Below are positions 9,806-18,307 of a stretch of DNA of 64,000 bases, piece after piece. Source of the DNA: Dyadobacter sp. NIV53. GTDB lineage: Bacteria; Bacteroidota; Bacteroidia; Cytophagales; Spirosomataceae. The notes beneath the pieces were generated by a model that made no database searches, was not told the DNA's origin, and saw only the letters and a list, made by a program, of their open reading frames with translations. Positions within the stretch are counted from its first letter, which is position 1. Each line of letters starts with the position of its first letter. The stretch is taken from contig NZ_CP081299.1 of assembly GCF_019711195.1 (NCBI RefSeq), positions 2,542,001 through 2,606,000 on the forward strand. Reading direction: 5' to 3'. The position numbers and the translations under genes were made by a program.

Positions 9806-9955
9806 AAGGGTTAAAAGGTTAACGGTTAAAGGGTTAAGGGACAGCGTCGGTTTAAAGATTCGAAAGAGTAGTGGTGATAGTTATAGATTCGGTTAGTTCC
9901 GTGGTTTGGGACTACCCGTTAACCTTTCACCTTTTAACGGCACCGGCCGCCCGGC
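9806..9955. repeat. TTAACC-type inverted repeat overlapping the end of the S23-type gene
   Basis: The left arm lies at 9806-9840; the right arm at 9916-9938 lies inside the 3' end of the four-helix-bundle gene. A 19-base GC-rich motif follows at 9937-9955 whose complement, gccgggcggccggtgccgt, recurs exactly at 58324-58342. Confidence 0.8.
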
Positions 9956-10327
9956 ATTAACCCCATTCTTCGCCCTCCTTACTTTGATCAGATTCCCAAT
10001 CATACTCGAAATTTTCCTTGCTTTTTCGATCATTTCTATTCCTGCTTTTCTTTCGATATATTTTAGTTCGATCGCCAAATAAAGTTGAGTGCGTAACTCA
10101 CCATTTGATCCTTTAGCTATAAATAAATATTGAACAAACTCCTTGTCCGTCTGCCGCTCGAAACCTTCGGCGATATTTGACGGAAAAGACACCGATGCTC
10201 GCTGAATCTGATCTTTGAATCCATAATCCTTACTTTCTTTGAATAACTGATAAATCTCCACACTAAACCGCATCGCCTCTTTCCAAATCAATAAGTCCTC
10301 AAATGACTGATAACTTTTCTCTTCCAT
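9893..10327 (-). CDS. Four-helix-bundle protein, S23/IVS family, with repeat-derived C-terminal tail
   Basis: 144 residues from MEEKSYQSFEDLLIWKEAM. An in-frame ATG at 10396 would add 23 residues, but the paralogue at 20771 begins exactly where I place this start. Family hallmarks are the WKEAMRFSVEIY first helix, QRASVSFPSNIAEGF in the middle and LRTQLYLAIELKYI near the end. Members were first noted in 23S rRNA intervening sequences and are related to the accessory proteins of diversity-generating retroelements; no reverse transcriptase is visible here. After LIKVRRAKNG the frame runs on into the intergenic repeat, giving VNAGRPVPLKGERLTGSPK and a few more residues, a tail missing from the paralogue. 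Molecular role unknown. Confidence 0.85.
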   Translation of the reverse strand: MEEKSYQSFEDLLIWKEAMRFSVEIYQLFKESKDYGFKDQIQRASVSFPSNIAEGFERQTDKEFVQYLFIAKGSNGELRTQLYLAIELKYIERKAGIEMIEKARKISSMIGNLIKVRRAKNGVNAGRPVPLKGERLTGSPKPRN

Positions 10328-10410
10328 GATATACTGTTTGTTGATGATGATAGTACTTGTACAACTTCTAACCAATGGCCATCCCCTCTTTTTCATAAAT
10401 CCGAATGGCT

Positions 10411-10440
10411 CGTTAACCTTTTAACCGTTAACCCTTTTAT
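10411..10440. repeat. TTAACC-type repeat arm
   Basis: Sequence cgttaaccttttaaccgtta followed by acccttttat. It is the right-hand partner of the arm at 9806-9840, so the S23-type gene sits between inverted arms. It overlaps the last bases of the permease ending at 10437. Confidence 0.75.
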
Positions 10441-12794
10441 TCGCTTCTTAGCGATTTAACCGGGTTCATCAAAGCTGCTTTTATACTTTGAAAACTGATT
10501 GTGAACAATGCAGTCGCAACAGTCACAAAACCTGCAATAGCAAAATCAAGCCAGCTGATATCGATCCTGTATGCGAAAGTTTGCAGCCATTTATTCATGG
10601 CATAATACCCAGCCGGACTAGCTATCACGAAGGCAAGAACGACTAGCAACAGGTAATCCTTAGACAACAATGCAACAATTCCTGAAACTGATGACCCCAG
10701 AACTTTCCGAATCCCGATTTCTTTTGTCCGTAATCTGGTTGAAAATGTAATCAGACTTAGTAATCCCAAACACGAAACTAGAACTGTGAGGAACGCGAAA
10801 CCATTAAATAGAACCATCATCACGTGGTCTTTGCGGTATTGTGCTTCAAATGCATTGTCCAGAAAACTGTAATCAAATGGATAATCCGGGTAATGTGCTT
10901 TCCAGGCACTTTCAATTATTGATAGATTTTCAGGCTTTGTTTTGATCATTATCCCGGCCGGAGGGAAATTGTTGTAAACCATTAACAGGGGTTCTACCTT
11001 GTTATGCAGCGACTTGTAATTGAAGTTCCTGGCCACACCAATAACTTTACCTTTATGCATAAATCCATCAACTTCCTGTCCGATAGGGTTCGCCCAACCT
11101 GACATTTTCACAAAAGCTTCATTGACAATAAATCCACCATTTTTATCAGAAATATTATCGGCAGACAAGTTACGGCCTTGTAATAACCTGATGTTTAAGG
11201 TCGGAATGAAGTTTTCGTCGATTAAAAAATAGCTGCACATCACTTCCTTTTTCTTTCCATTCACCTTAAAAATGGTAGTTCCCGTCGGAAATGCTGCATC
11301 GGCTTTGAAACTAACCAGCCCAACTGTAACATCCTCAATTTTACTTTCCTGACGGAGTATTGCTGCCAATCCATTTATCTTCGAACGTGCAACCGAATCG
11401 TCCGGAACTGAAACTGACAAAATCTGCTCTCTATCAAAACCTGGATTATGATTTTGTAAAAATGTCATTTGTTGTCTGATTACCAGAACCCCAAATATCA
11501 TGGCAAAAGCGAGCGAAAATTGGAAAAGCGTAATTCCTTTTCTCAGCCAAACCGACTGACCGTTTGGCGAAAATGTCCCTTTCAAGGCTTGGATTGGTTT
11601 AAAAGAGGACAATACGAATGATGGATACAGTCCGCCTAACATGGTTATTACCAACAAACCCAGACCAGAAACCAATAAAATTCCAGTCCAATTAATCGGA
11701 ATTCTGATCTGGAGTAAATTGTTTAGAGCAGGAGTTGCTATTTTGACAATCACCGCGCTTAACAATATTGATAAAAAACTAATGATGAAAGATTCAAATA
11801 AAAACTGCCATATCAGCTGCCTTCTTTTAGCTCCATTTGCTTTTCTGATACAAACTTCTTTGGAACGTTCCGTAGCACTTGCAGTTAGCAAGTTGATGTA
11901 ATTAAGCACTGCAATGACCAGTACAAACAACGCCAAAAATGAAAACAAATATCCATATTGTTTGTTTCCCTTTGGCGAATCACCCATTTTACCGGCACTG
12001 TAATGAACGTCTTTTAAAGCTTCTGTTTCAAAAATGACTTTGTACTCGTTCGCACCCTGGGCTTTTAATTCAGGTTGAATATACCGCTGACTAAGAATTT
12101 GCAATTTCTTATCAAATGTGCTCAAATTTGGCTTGTTTTTGAAAAGAGCAAAGGTGTACACAGGAAAATCATCAGTCAGCCATTCCTTGGTATCGACAAA
12201 TTCCCTTGACAATAATACGTTAATTTTCATGTCGGAATTCGACGGAAGATCGGCAATTACACCCGTTATTTCGTAGAGGATTTTATTGATTGAAATCGTT
12301 TCGCCTAATGCATCCTTTTTGCCAAAATATTTTTCTGAAAATGATTTTGTAACAACAGCCGAATTCGGTTTGCTGAGTGCCCCGGAGGCAGTACCATTCA
12401 GAAAAGTAAAAGAAAATACATCAAAAACAGATTGTTCTGCGAAATAAACATCACTTTCTCTTTGAAGTGTTCCTGCACTTTTTACCGTCGCATCTGTGAT
12501 CTCAAATCGGGTTGTCTTTTCAATTTCAGGATAATCCTTGTTAAGATACGAGGCTAGTAAAACAGGGCTGCTTGCGATAGTCATCGGCTTGTCAGGTGTC
12601 TCAAATCTTGTCGTAATCCTCACAATCCGGTCGGCTTTTTCATGATAATCGTCATAAGTGAATTCATGTTTCACATAAAAAACAATCATCATACACACAG
12701 CCAGCCCAATTGCCAGACCACTGATGTTCAAAGCACTGTAAAACTTTCTGTTCCACAGGCTGCGAAAGGCGATTTTTAGATAATTTTTTAACAT
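10437..12794 (-). CDS. ABC transporter permease, MacB/FtsX type (paralogue 4)
   Basis: 785 residues, the shortest intact copy. It starts MLKNYLKIAFRSLWNRK. The first cytoplasmic motif is divergent, SKEVCIRKANGAKRRQLIWQF, with Cys and Asn where other copies have Gly and Val or Met; the second, TKEIGIRKVLGSS, starts at residue 690. The first periplasmic domain has EKYFGKKDALGE. It ends AALMNPVKSLRSE. The stop codon is the edge of a TTAACC repeat arm, so the gene end and the repeat abut. 129 bp separate it from paralogue 5 upstream. Substrate unknown. Confidence 0.92.
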   Translation of the reverse strand: MLKNYLKIAFRSLWNRKFYSALNISGLAIGLAVCMMIVFYVKHEFTYDDYHEKADRIVRITTRFETPDKPMTIASSPVLLASYLNKDYPEIEKTTRFEITDATVKSAGTLQRESDVYFAEQSVFDVFSFTFLNGTASGALSKPNSAVVTKSFSEKYFGKKDALGETISINKILYEITGVIADLPSNSDMKINVLLSREFVDTKEWLTDDFPVYTFALFKNKPNLSTFDKKLQILSQRYIQPELKAQGANEYKVIFETEALKDVHYSAGKMGDSPKGNKQYGYLFSFLALFVLVIAVLNYINLLTASATERSKEVCIRKANGAKRRQLIWQFLFESFIISFLSILLSAVIVKIATPALNNLLQIRIPINWTGILLVSGLGLLVITMLGGLYPSFVLSSFKPIQALKGTFSPNGQSVWLRKGITLFQFSLAFAMIFGVLVIRQQMTFLQNHNPGFDREQILSVSVPDDSVARSKINGLAAILRQESKIEDVTVGLVSFKADAAFPTGTTIFKVNGKKKEVMCSYFLIDENFIPTLNIRLLQGRNLSADNISDKNGGFIVNEAFVKMSGWANPIGQEVDGFMHKGKVIGVARNFNYKSLHNKVEPLLMVYNNFPPAGIMIKTKPENLSIIESAWKAHYPDYPFDYSFLDNAFEAQYRKDHVMMVLFNGFAFLTVLVSCLGLLSLITFSTRLRTKEIGIRKVLGSSVSGIVALLSKDYLLLVVLAFVIASPAGYYAMNKWLQTFAYRIDISWLDFAIAGFVTVATALFTISFQSIKAALMNPVKSLRSE

Positions 12795-12809
12795 AATAAA
12801 TATTTTGGG

Positions 12810-12915
12810 ATGATGGACCGGGCCGCCGGGCGGGAGAAAGGAGGATGAAGAAAAGGGATGAAGTCAGTCAACCGGAGGCTTCCTCCTTCGCCCATTCTCC
12901 CTTCCTCCCTCTTCG
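12810..12915. repeat. Purine-rich intergenic inverted repeat
   Basis: The arm ggagaaaggaggatgaag (from about 12833) faces cttcctccttcgcccattct followed by cccttcctccc. It is a different sequence from the TTAACC class but occupies the same position between permeases. A GC-rich core ccgggccgccgggcgg precedes the arm, similar to the one at 9937. Confidence 0.6.
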
Positions 12916-12923
12916 GGCAACCT

Positions 12924-15395
12924 TCATTCCGTTTTTAATGATTTCACCGGATTCATCAGCGCTGCTTTCACACTTTGATAACTCACGGTAAGCAAGGCGA
13001 TAAAAATGGCGATTGCTGCGGTTATAGCAAAAACCCACCATTCGATTTGTACCTGGTATTTGAAATTTTGCAGCCATTTCTGCATCAGGTACCAGGCTAC
13101 TGGTGTGGCAATTACAATGGCGATAAGTACAAGTTTTAGAAAATCTTTTGATAGAATGGTTACCAGGACTGCTACCGAAGCTCCGAGTACTTTTCTGATG
13201 CCGATTTCTTTTGTGCGCTGTTCGGCTGTGAATGCGGCCAGAGCGAATAATCCGAGACAACCGACAAATAACGCAAGTCCGGTAAACGTGCCAAGAACCG
13301 AGACGGTTTTTGTTTCTGTTTTGTATAATCTCGTAAAAGAGGCATCCAGGAAATCGTTTTCAAACGGTACATTAGGAACCGCTTTTTTCCAAAGTGCAGA
13401 AACTTTTGCAATCACCGCCTTTTCCGTTCCCGGCCTCAGTCTCACAGCAAGTGCAGATCCCCATGTCTGGTATGTTTTGGATGATTCATGGAAAATGGCA
13501 GTGGGTTCAATAATAACTCTGATCGACGATTCATGAAAGTCCTGCATAACCCCAATGACCTGAAAGCGTTGATTTCTATTGCCTGGATAACGAAGCCATT
13601 TGCCAATAGGATTTTCCCAGCCAATTGCTTTCACGGCGGATTCATTGATAATAATACTCGTAGAATCTGCTTTGGAATCAGACGTAAAACCGCGTCCTGC
13701 AATGATTTTGATTCCTAATGTTGGTACAAAACTGGCGTCTGTCAGGAATGAACCTAGCGGTAAACTTTTAACAGTTGCACGGCTTTGATTGCCTTGTTCC
13801 GGTTCGTAAAAATCACCGAAACTTCCCTGCGAGGGCAAAAATGTACTGTAAGTTGCACTGACGACTTCGGGGAACTGCAGGAGTTTTTGCCTGAAAACTT
13901 CCTTTGCGGACGCTTCTCCCAAATGCCGGGCATTGTCAATAATCAGCACATTTTCGCGGTTTAAACCCGGCGAATGATTTTGTGCGAAATTTAATTGCTG
14001 GTATATGATAAACGAACCAAGCATGAGTGCGATGGAAACGGCAAACTGGAATACAACCAGTCCGCTTCGAATTCCGGCGTGACCACCCGAGGCAGGCGTA
14101 TTTGCCATTTTGGAAATATCAACTGTCTTAAATCTGGACAGGTAAAAGGCTGGATAAAGTCCTCCCAGAAAGCCGGTAAATATGGGTAAGATAATAACGA
14201 AAGCGATTGTATCTTTCGAGAAAAGATCTGAAACAGATAAATCCAACGCGGTCAGCTTATTAAAAAAGGGCAAAATAAATATCGCCAAAACACCGGCAAC
14301 GATCATCGCTGTAAAGCTGAATATCATCGATTCAGTAAGGAACTGGCTGATGAGAATACTTCGTTGTGAACCCATTGCACGACGAATCCCAACTTCCCGG
14401 CTACGTTTTACTGAACGAGCAGTGGACAAATTCATAAAATTAACGCACGCCAAAAACAGAATAAGTCCGCCAACAATGGCAAACATATTCACCTGACTTT
14501 TATCGCCAAGCGTTGTCAGCCTGGAATTGAGATTTCCCGATTGAAGGTGTATTGTTTCCAGCGGCAGTAATTTCACATCCAGCCGATCGCCATTCGCCAA
14601 TTGCTTTTCCAGATCCTGTCCTATACGGGCATAAGCAGCTGGCGCGTAAGTTTTGATCATCTTAGGAAATTTGGATTCCAGACTGGCAATAATTTCCGGC
14701 GATTGTTTTTCCCGAAGACGAACCCAAGTATCCGTTTGCAGCCAAATCCAGCTCCATGCAAAATTTTCAACAACCCGATAATGCGCCATCGGCATCAAAA
14801 AATTAAACTGGACGGAACTCGTGGCTGGCAGATTTTTGACAACACCGGAAATCGTAAAGAGGTGATCATTCACAGAAAGCGACTGCCCGATTGGTGATTC
14901 ATTTCCAAAATATTTTTCTGCCATTTTTTCCGTCAGAACCATTTTTTCAGGGTTATCAAGAGCAGAAGAGACATTTCCAGACGTCATAGGAAAGTCAAAT
15001 AGTTCGAGGAACGAAGTATCTGCCGCCATGGCGTCTTTCTCGTTAAACTGGATTGGATCTTTACCTTGCCTATCTCGACGGACAACGACTGTTCCTAGAT
15101 TGAATGTCCGGGCTGCCAGTTCTATTTCAGGATAATCAGCCATCAAACGAGACGCAACCGGTGGTGGTGTATTGGTTGTAACCACTTCCTGATCACCCGA
15201 TTTTATATCAAATGCAACGGCACAAATCCTGTCAGCTAATGGTAAGAATCTGTCGTAACTATTTTCGTAATAGACATAAATACCAATCAGCCAGGAAGCC
15301 GCCAACCCCACAGCCAGCCCTATCACATTGACCAATGAAAAAAATGTCTGACGACGAAAATTCTGGACGGCGATTTTGATGTGGTTTAGGAGCAT
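12924..15395 (-). CDS. ABC transporter permease, MacB/FtsX type (paralogue 5)
   Basis: 823 residues, the longest copy. The start MLLNHIKIAVQNFRRQTFF departs from the usual MLKNYLKIAFRNL. The first cytoplasmic motif is SREVGIRRAMGSQRSILISQF, the second TKEIGIRKVLGAS from residue 728. EKYFGNESPIGQ lies in the first periplasmic domain, which is long (an extra IIASLESKFPKMIKTYAPAAY segment before TM2). The C-terminus AALMNPVKSLKTE replaces the usual RSE. A 309-bp gap with two repeat families separates it from paralogue 6. Inner membrane; substrate unknown. Confidence 0.92.
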   Translation of the reverse strand: MLLNHIKIAVQNFRRQTFFSLVNVIGLAVGLAASWLIGIYVYYENSYDRFLPLADRICAVAFDIKSGDQEVVTTNTPPPVASRLMADYPEIELAARTFNLGTVVVRRDRQGKDPIQFNEKDAMAADTSFLELFDFPMTSGNVSSALDNPEKMVLTEKMAEKYFGNESPIGQSLSVNDHLFTISGVVKNLPATSSVQFNFLMPMAHYRVVENFAWSWIWLQTDTWVRLREKQSPEIIASLESKFPKMIKTYAPAAYARIGQDLEKQLANGDRLDVKLLPLETIHLQSGNLNSRLTTLGDKSQVNMFAIVGGLILFLACVNFMNLSTARSVKRSREVGIRRAMGSQRSILISQFLTESMIFSFTAMIVAGVLAIFILPFFNKLTALDLSVSDLFSKDTIAFVIILPIFTGFLGGLYPAFYLSRFKTVDISKMANTPASGGHAGIRSGLVVFQFAVSIALMLGSFIIYQQLNFAQNHSPGLNRENVLIIDNARHLGEASAKEVFRQKLLQFPEVVSATYSTFLPSQGSFGDFYEPEQGNQSRATVKSLPLGSFLTDASFVPTLGIKIIAGRGFTSDSKADSTSIIINESAVKAIGWENPIGKWLRYPGNRNQRFQVIGVMQDFHESSIRVIIEPTAIFHESSKTYQTWGSALAVRLRPGTEKAVIAKVSALWKKAVPNVPFENDFLDASFTRLYKTETKTVSVLGTFTGLALFVGCLGLFALAAFTAEQRTKEIGIRKVLGASVAVLVTILSKDFLKLVLIAIVIATPVAWYLMQKWLQNFKYQVQIEWWVFAITAAIAIFIALLTVSYQSVKAALMNPVKSLKTE

Positions 15396-15461
15396 GGTTT
15401 TTTGGCTTTGATTGAATTTTTGGAGTTTTGGAGTTTTTTTGGTCTATTGAGTTTTATTGAA

Positions 15462-15698
15462 AAGGGTTAAAAGGTTAATGGTTAAAAGGTTAACGGGAAA
15501 CAAACAAAACATCTTATGCCGCTGTTTGTGTCCTCACAAACAGCCTCTTTCTTCATCACGTAATTCGTTTGTGAGGACACACACGAAGGCGGAAAACTAG
15601 TCACGCCATTCTTCCTTTTCGTCATTTATTCTAAATTTTGCTATAAGTGGATTTCCCGAGAACAAGCCCGTTAACCTTTTAACCCTTAACCTTTAACC
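15462..15698. repeat. TTAACC-type inverted repeat enclosing a second hairpin family
   Basis: Left arm 15462-15496 (agggttaaaaggttaatgg), right arm 15667-15698 (cccgttaaccttttaaccct). The 309-bp gap 15396-15704 holds this element, the gctgtttgtg hairpins described separately, and a short T-rich stretch tggagttttggag at about 15421; no gene is visible in it. Confidence 0.85.
15521..15587. repeat. gctgtttgtg/ttcgtttgtg hairpin pair
   Basis: First hairpin 15521-15544: perfect 10-base arms gctgtttgtg and cacaaacagc around loop tcct. Second hairpin 15564-15587: arms ttcgtttgtg and cacacacgaa (one mismatch) around loop agga. The loops are complementary to each other, so the two hairpins could also pair together. 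Confidence 0.85.
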
Positions 15699-15704
15699 AA
15701 AAAA

Positions 15705-18113
15705 TTATTCGCTTCGAAGCGATTTCACCGGATTCATCAACGCCGCTTTCACACTTTGAAAACTAACCGTTAGCAACGCGATTGAATGGGCTATTAAACC
15801 TGCAACTGCGAAAATCCACCAGCTTATTTCGATCCGGTATGCGAAATCCTGTAACCATTGATTCATAAAGTACCAGGCTATCGGCGAGGCAATTACGATC
15901 GCGATCAGGGTTAGTTTTACAAATTCTTTGGATAACAAAACAACGATGCTTGTTGCAGTTGCACCCAATACTTTACGGATTCCGATTTCTTTGGTTCTTT
16001 GTTGTGAAATGAATGCGATCAGTGCAAACAAGCCAAGACAAGATATCAGAATAGTAATCGTCGAAAATATCGTCAAAATAGAAGAAACGCGGCTTTCGGC
16101 TTTGTACATTTGGTCAAACTCCTGATCCAGGAAATGGTATTCGAACGGGCGCATTGGAAAGTTTGTTTTCCAATTGCTTTTTAAGGCATCGATCGCTTTG
16201 TCTGCATTGCCGGCAGTGGTTTTTACCATCACTTTTCCAAAATAATTGTATTCGGGAATCATCGCAATTGGCCCGATCTTTTCATGAAGAGACCGGAAAT
16301 GGAAGTCTTTGGCTACTGCTTTTACTTCGCCCGTTCTGCCATTCATATTTACCTCTTTTCCAATGGCATTAGCCGGTGACCAGCCTAGTGCCTTCACGGC
16401 TGATTCATTCAAAATAAACGCAAATTTTCTTAATTCAGCTGAATCGACCGTCGCTTGCAAAATATCCGTTTCATTGAAGTTTTCGCCTGCAACAAGTTTC
16501 ATTCCCAATGTTGGAACAAAATCTTTTTCAACCGGAATTGCGGTGATATTCATGTTAAATCCGGCCGGTTTGTCTTTGGCAGTAATGCTGTAACCGCCCT
16601 GCACGTCAATTGGCGAATCGTATGAAGCAGTTACTGATTCTACGACAGAATTGTTCAGCAATTCGTTTTTCATGGATGCCAGTTTATTAGCAGAAATTCC
16701 GGTACTAAGATCCAGAACGATGATTTGCGAAGGATTAAGGCCCAGGTTTTTGTTCTGGATATAGTTCAGTTGCTGCCTGGCGATGAGCGTACCGATAATG
16801 AAGAGAAGAGAAATGGAGAATTGGAAAACGACCAGAAAACTACGTAGTCCGCTGCCACCGTTCGACAATGAACTCCCTTTCAAAACTTTAATCGGCTCAA
16901 ATCCCGAAAGAACGGCGGCAGGATAAGCACCGGATAAAAGTGTAACGATAATACCGAGTACCAGTAGCAGCAAACCAACTGAATATGAAGGCCAAACGCC
17001 CAGATTTAGAATTGTTCCTGTCAGATTACTTAGCCCGGAAAAACTCAATGATGCAATGATCAATCCGAGAAATACCGCTAAAACGGTGATAATTCCGCAT
17101 TCAAATAAATACTGTCTGAACACCTGAAACCGCATCGCACCCATCACTTTGCGAACACCAACCTCCCTTGCGCGAACGGCCGAACGGGCAGTTACCAGAT
17201 TGATAAAGTTGATGCAGGCAATGATCAAAATGAGCATCGCAACACCCGAAAGAATATAAATGTATTTGTAATTGCCGGATGCTTCCATTCCATTGGATGC
17301 TTTGGAATAGAGATGTATTTTGTTAAATGCTTCCAGTTCAAGTTTGACTTTGGAAGTTGGATCCTGCGGATTGTTCAGATTTTTGGTTACGAATCCGTCA
17401 ACCTTTGCTTGTAGGGTTTTGACCTTTGCGTTTGGCTTCAACAATAGATAAGTGTAGTCATTTGCTGAATCAAAAGCTTCGGTTTTGGATCGTGGCAAAG
17501 TGCTGTAACTAGCCAGCCAGTTGAATTTGATCTGGGAATACGATGGAACGTCTGCAACTACACCGGTTACCTGTAATGTATATTTTTCTGCCATTTTCAC
17601 GGACTTACCAATCGCGCTTTCGTTGCCGAAATATTTCCGGGCAGTCGTTTCATCTATAACAACGGAATTGGGTTGTGATAAGGCAGTTTTACGGTCTCCC
17701 TCAACAAATGGAAATGAGAAAATGTCAAAAAAGCTGGAATCAGCAAAAAGGACTTTTTTCTCGTTAAAAAGTTCGTCTTCATACTGAATCGGAACGGCAG
17801 CGGAACCACCCATCGCATATAATCTTATACCCTTTTCAACTTCTGCAAATTCACGAGAAAAGACTGGTGAAACAGCGGTTGGCGTAATGGCAATATAGAC
17901 CGGCTCGCCATCGCCAGATTGATAAAACAGATTAACCCTGACAATCCTGTCACCTTTTTCCTGAAAACGATCGTACCGCAATTCGTGCAAAATGTACGTC
18001 GCCAGCAACAAAAAACAGCCAATGCCAATGGCAAGGCCGGTGATACTCACAAGCGAGTTAGTCTTATATTTCCAAAGACTGCGGAAGGCGATTTTTGCGT
18101 AGTTTTTTAACAT
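15705..18113 (-). CDS. ABC transporter permease, MacB/FtsX type (paralogue 6)
   Basis: 802 residues, starting MLKNYAKIAFRSLWKYK. The first cytoplasmic motif AREVGVRKVMGAMRFQVFRQY is followed by LFECG instead of the common FLxES. The second motif, TKEIGIRKVLGATATSIV, starts at residue 707. ARKYFGNESAIGK marks the first periplasmic domain. It ends AALMNPVKSLRSE. A His in the last membrane segment (GLIAHSIALLTVS) is unusual among the copies. 194 bp separate it from paralogue 7. Substrate unknown. Confidence 0.93.
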   Translation of the reverse strand: MLKNYAKIAFRSLWKYKTNSLVSITGLAIGIGCFLLLATYILHELRYDRFQEKGDRIVRVNLFYQSGDGEPVYIAITPTAVSPVFSREFAEVEKGIRLYAMGGSAAVPIQYEDELFNEKKVLFADSSFFDIFSFPFVEGDRKTALSQPNSVVIDETTARKYFGNESAIGKSVKMAEKYTLQVTGVVADVPSYSQIKFNWLASYSTLPRSKTEAFDSANDYTYLLLKPNAKVKTLQAKVDGFVTKNLNNPQDPTSKVKLELEAFNKIHLYSKASNGMEASGNYKYIYILSGVAMLILIIACINFINLVTARSAVRAREVGVRKVMGAMRFQVFRQYLFECGIITVLAVFLGLIIASLSFSGLSNLTGTILNLGVWPSYSVGLLLLVLGIIVTLLSGAYPAAVLSGFEPIKVLKGSSLSNGGSGLRSFLVVFQFSISLLFIIGTLIARQQLNYIQNKNLGLNPSQIIVLDLSTGISANKLASMKNELLNNSVVESVTASYDSPIDVQGGYSITAKDKPAGFNMNITAIPVEKDFVPTLGMKLVAGENFNETDILQATVDSAELRKFAFILNESAVKALGWSPANAIGKEVNMNGRTGEVKAVAKDFHFRSLHEKIGPIAMIPEYNYFGKVMVKTTAGNADKAIDALKSNWKTNFPMRPFEYHFLDQEFDQMYKAESRVSSILTIFSTITILISCLGLFALIAFISQQRTKEIGIRKVLGATATSIVVLLSKEFVKLTLIAIVIASPIAWYFMNQWLQDFAYRIEISWWIFAVAGLIAHSIALLTVSFQSVKAALMNPVKSLRSE

Positions 18114-18120
18114 GAAAGGA

Positions 18121-18157
18121 GAAAACGGGTTAAAGGTTAACGGTCAAAAGGTTAACG
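18121..18157. repeat. TTAACC-type repeat, single arm
   Basis: Reads acgggttaaaggttaacggt followed by caaaaggttaacgc. No complementary right arm is evident before paralogue 7; the space is taken by the hairpins at 18181-18279 and a short agctaacagctaacagcc tract at 18284-18302. Confidence 0.75.
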
Positions 18158-18180
18158 CACTTTGCTCTGGCGGTTCCGCC

Positions 18181-18279
18181 GCTGTTTGTGTCCTCACAAA
18201 CAGCTTTTTGCGACCCCGGAAAGTTCGTTTGTGAAGACACAAACGAAGGCGATAATTCGTTTACGAGGACACAAACGAA
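18181..18279. repeat. Three gctgtttgtg/ttcgtttgtg hairpins
   Basis: 18181-18204 is an exact copy of the hairpin at 15521-15544. 18224-18247 (ttcgtttgtg / cacaaacgaa around aaga) and 18256-18279 (ttcgtttacg / cacaaacgaa around agga) are two copies of the second type, the second with mismatches. Confidence 0.85.
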
Positions 18280-18307
18280 GCGAAAGCTAACAGCTAACAG
18301 CCAATCG

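Noticed and set aside
13006..13536. 176-residue plus-strand ORF
   Set aside because: It is antisense to the conserved C-terminal part of permease 5; equivalent shadows occur opposite many other copies.
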